DNA of 5,074 bases, taken from positions 3,778-8,851 of the forward strand of contig JAAVGQ010000002.1 of assembly GCA_014800105.1 (NCBI GenBank). Direction: 5' to 3'. Position 1 is the first letter of the stretch, and every line of letters begins with the position of its first letter. Below the pieces are notes generated by a model. That model was given only the letters and a program-made list of their open reading frames with translations. It was not told the origin of the DNA and ran no database searches. This document shows positions 4,846 through 5,074 of this stretch, piece by piece. The position numbers were made by a program, and so were the translations under genes. This stretch comes from Bacteroidales bacterium (GTDB lineage Bacteria > Bacteroidota > Bacteroidia > Bacteroidales > Muribaculaceae).

Positions 4846-4958
4846 CTTAACGGTTGTTTTTTCTATCAATTTTTCCTCGAAGTGAAAAACAACTCACAGC
4901 CCACGAACGCTTGAACCCCATCTTTCAGCCATCCATCTGAGAAAGCAAAAAGGAAATG

Positions 4959-4993
4959 AGGCTGTGTCGTAATAAATGTTTATGGCGCAGCCT
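4959..4993 (+). terminator. Hairpin in the right-hand intergenic region, possible terminator or mobile-element end
   Basis: AGGCTGTGTCGTAA (4959-4972) pairs with TTATGGCGCAGCCT (4980-4993) over all 14 positions on the plus strand if three G-U pairs are allowed, with a 7-base loop. TTCCTTTTG follows. On the minus strand the same three positions become A-C mismatches, so the plus-strand RNA is the better folded one. No plus-strand gene ends here in the window. The bases GAGGCTGTGTC also recall the ends of some Bacteroides insertion sequences, so this could be an IS remnant. Confidence 0.35.
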
Positions 4994-5072
4994 TTCCTTT
5001 TGAGGTCGGTGAGGATTGGATTTTTTCAGGAGGCTGATTTTTGTGGATTTCTCCAAAATATTCGATTCTCAG
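4980..5072 (-). other. Open frame cut by the right edge, 30 codons visible
   Basis: On the minus strand a frame is open from the window edge to TAA (4982-4980), reading LRIEYFGEIHKNQPPEKIQS and ten further residues. It could be the C-terminus of a gene that begins to the right, or chance. Its stop lies inside the 4959-4993 hairpin. I do not recognise the sequence. The rest of 4846-4958 shows no gene. Confidence 0.2.
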
Positions 5073-5074
5073 GC

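Overview
The window looks like a chromosomal segment of a gut-type Bacteroidales bacterium. Three lines of evidence support this. There are three promoters of the Bacteroidetes form (TAnnTTTG at -7, with TTG or TTTG 19-20 bp upstream). The tmRNA tag reads GENNYALAA, the Bacteroidales type. The tyrosine integrase belongs to the family carried by Bacteroides conjugative transposons. I cannot assign a genus from sequence alone.

Left part (1 to about 2665): one end of an integrated mobile element. Two small helix-turn-helix proteins overlap by 4 bp (38-361 and 358-723, minus strand) and resemble the excisionase-type accessory factors of Bacteroidales integrative elements. A 213 bp gap follows, holding a near-palindromic dyad (828-862) and a hairpin (882-912). 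Next is a full-length tyrosine recombinase (937-2154, minus). The 510 bp between the integrase start and the tmRNA has no gene. It is filled with copies of the hexamer TCGTTA in both orientations, including two helically phased pairs facing each other, and is best read as the integrase arm-site region. The rest of the element lies to the left, outside the window.

Middle part (2583-3384): a housekeeping RNA island. ssrA (tmRNA, minus) with its promoter and a terminator stands back to back with a tRNA-Pro(GGG) gene (plus), which also has its own promoter and strong terminator. The element abuts the 3' end of ssrA, a classic integration target, so the tmRNA gene is the probable attachment site.

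Right part (3385-5074): about 500 bp of gene-free DNA contains two diverged copies of a roughly 140 bp unit built around a long hairpin, with a smaller related hairpin between them. This is the least explained structure in the window. It is followed by a minus-strand two-gene operon: a toxin-like protein with a RelE/HigB-like C-terminus and an unusually long N-terminal part, then an XRE-type antitoxin, the gene order of higBA. The last 315 bp hold the operon promoter, a hairpin, and a short open frame cut by the window edge.
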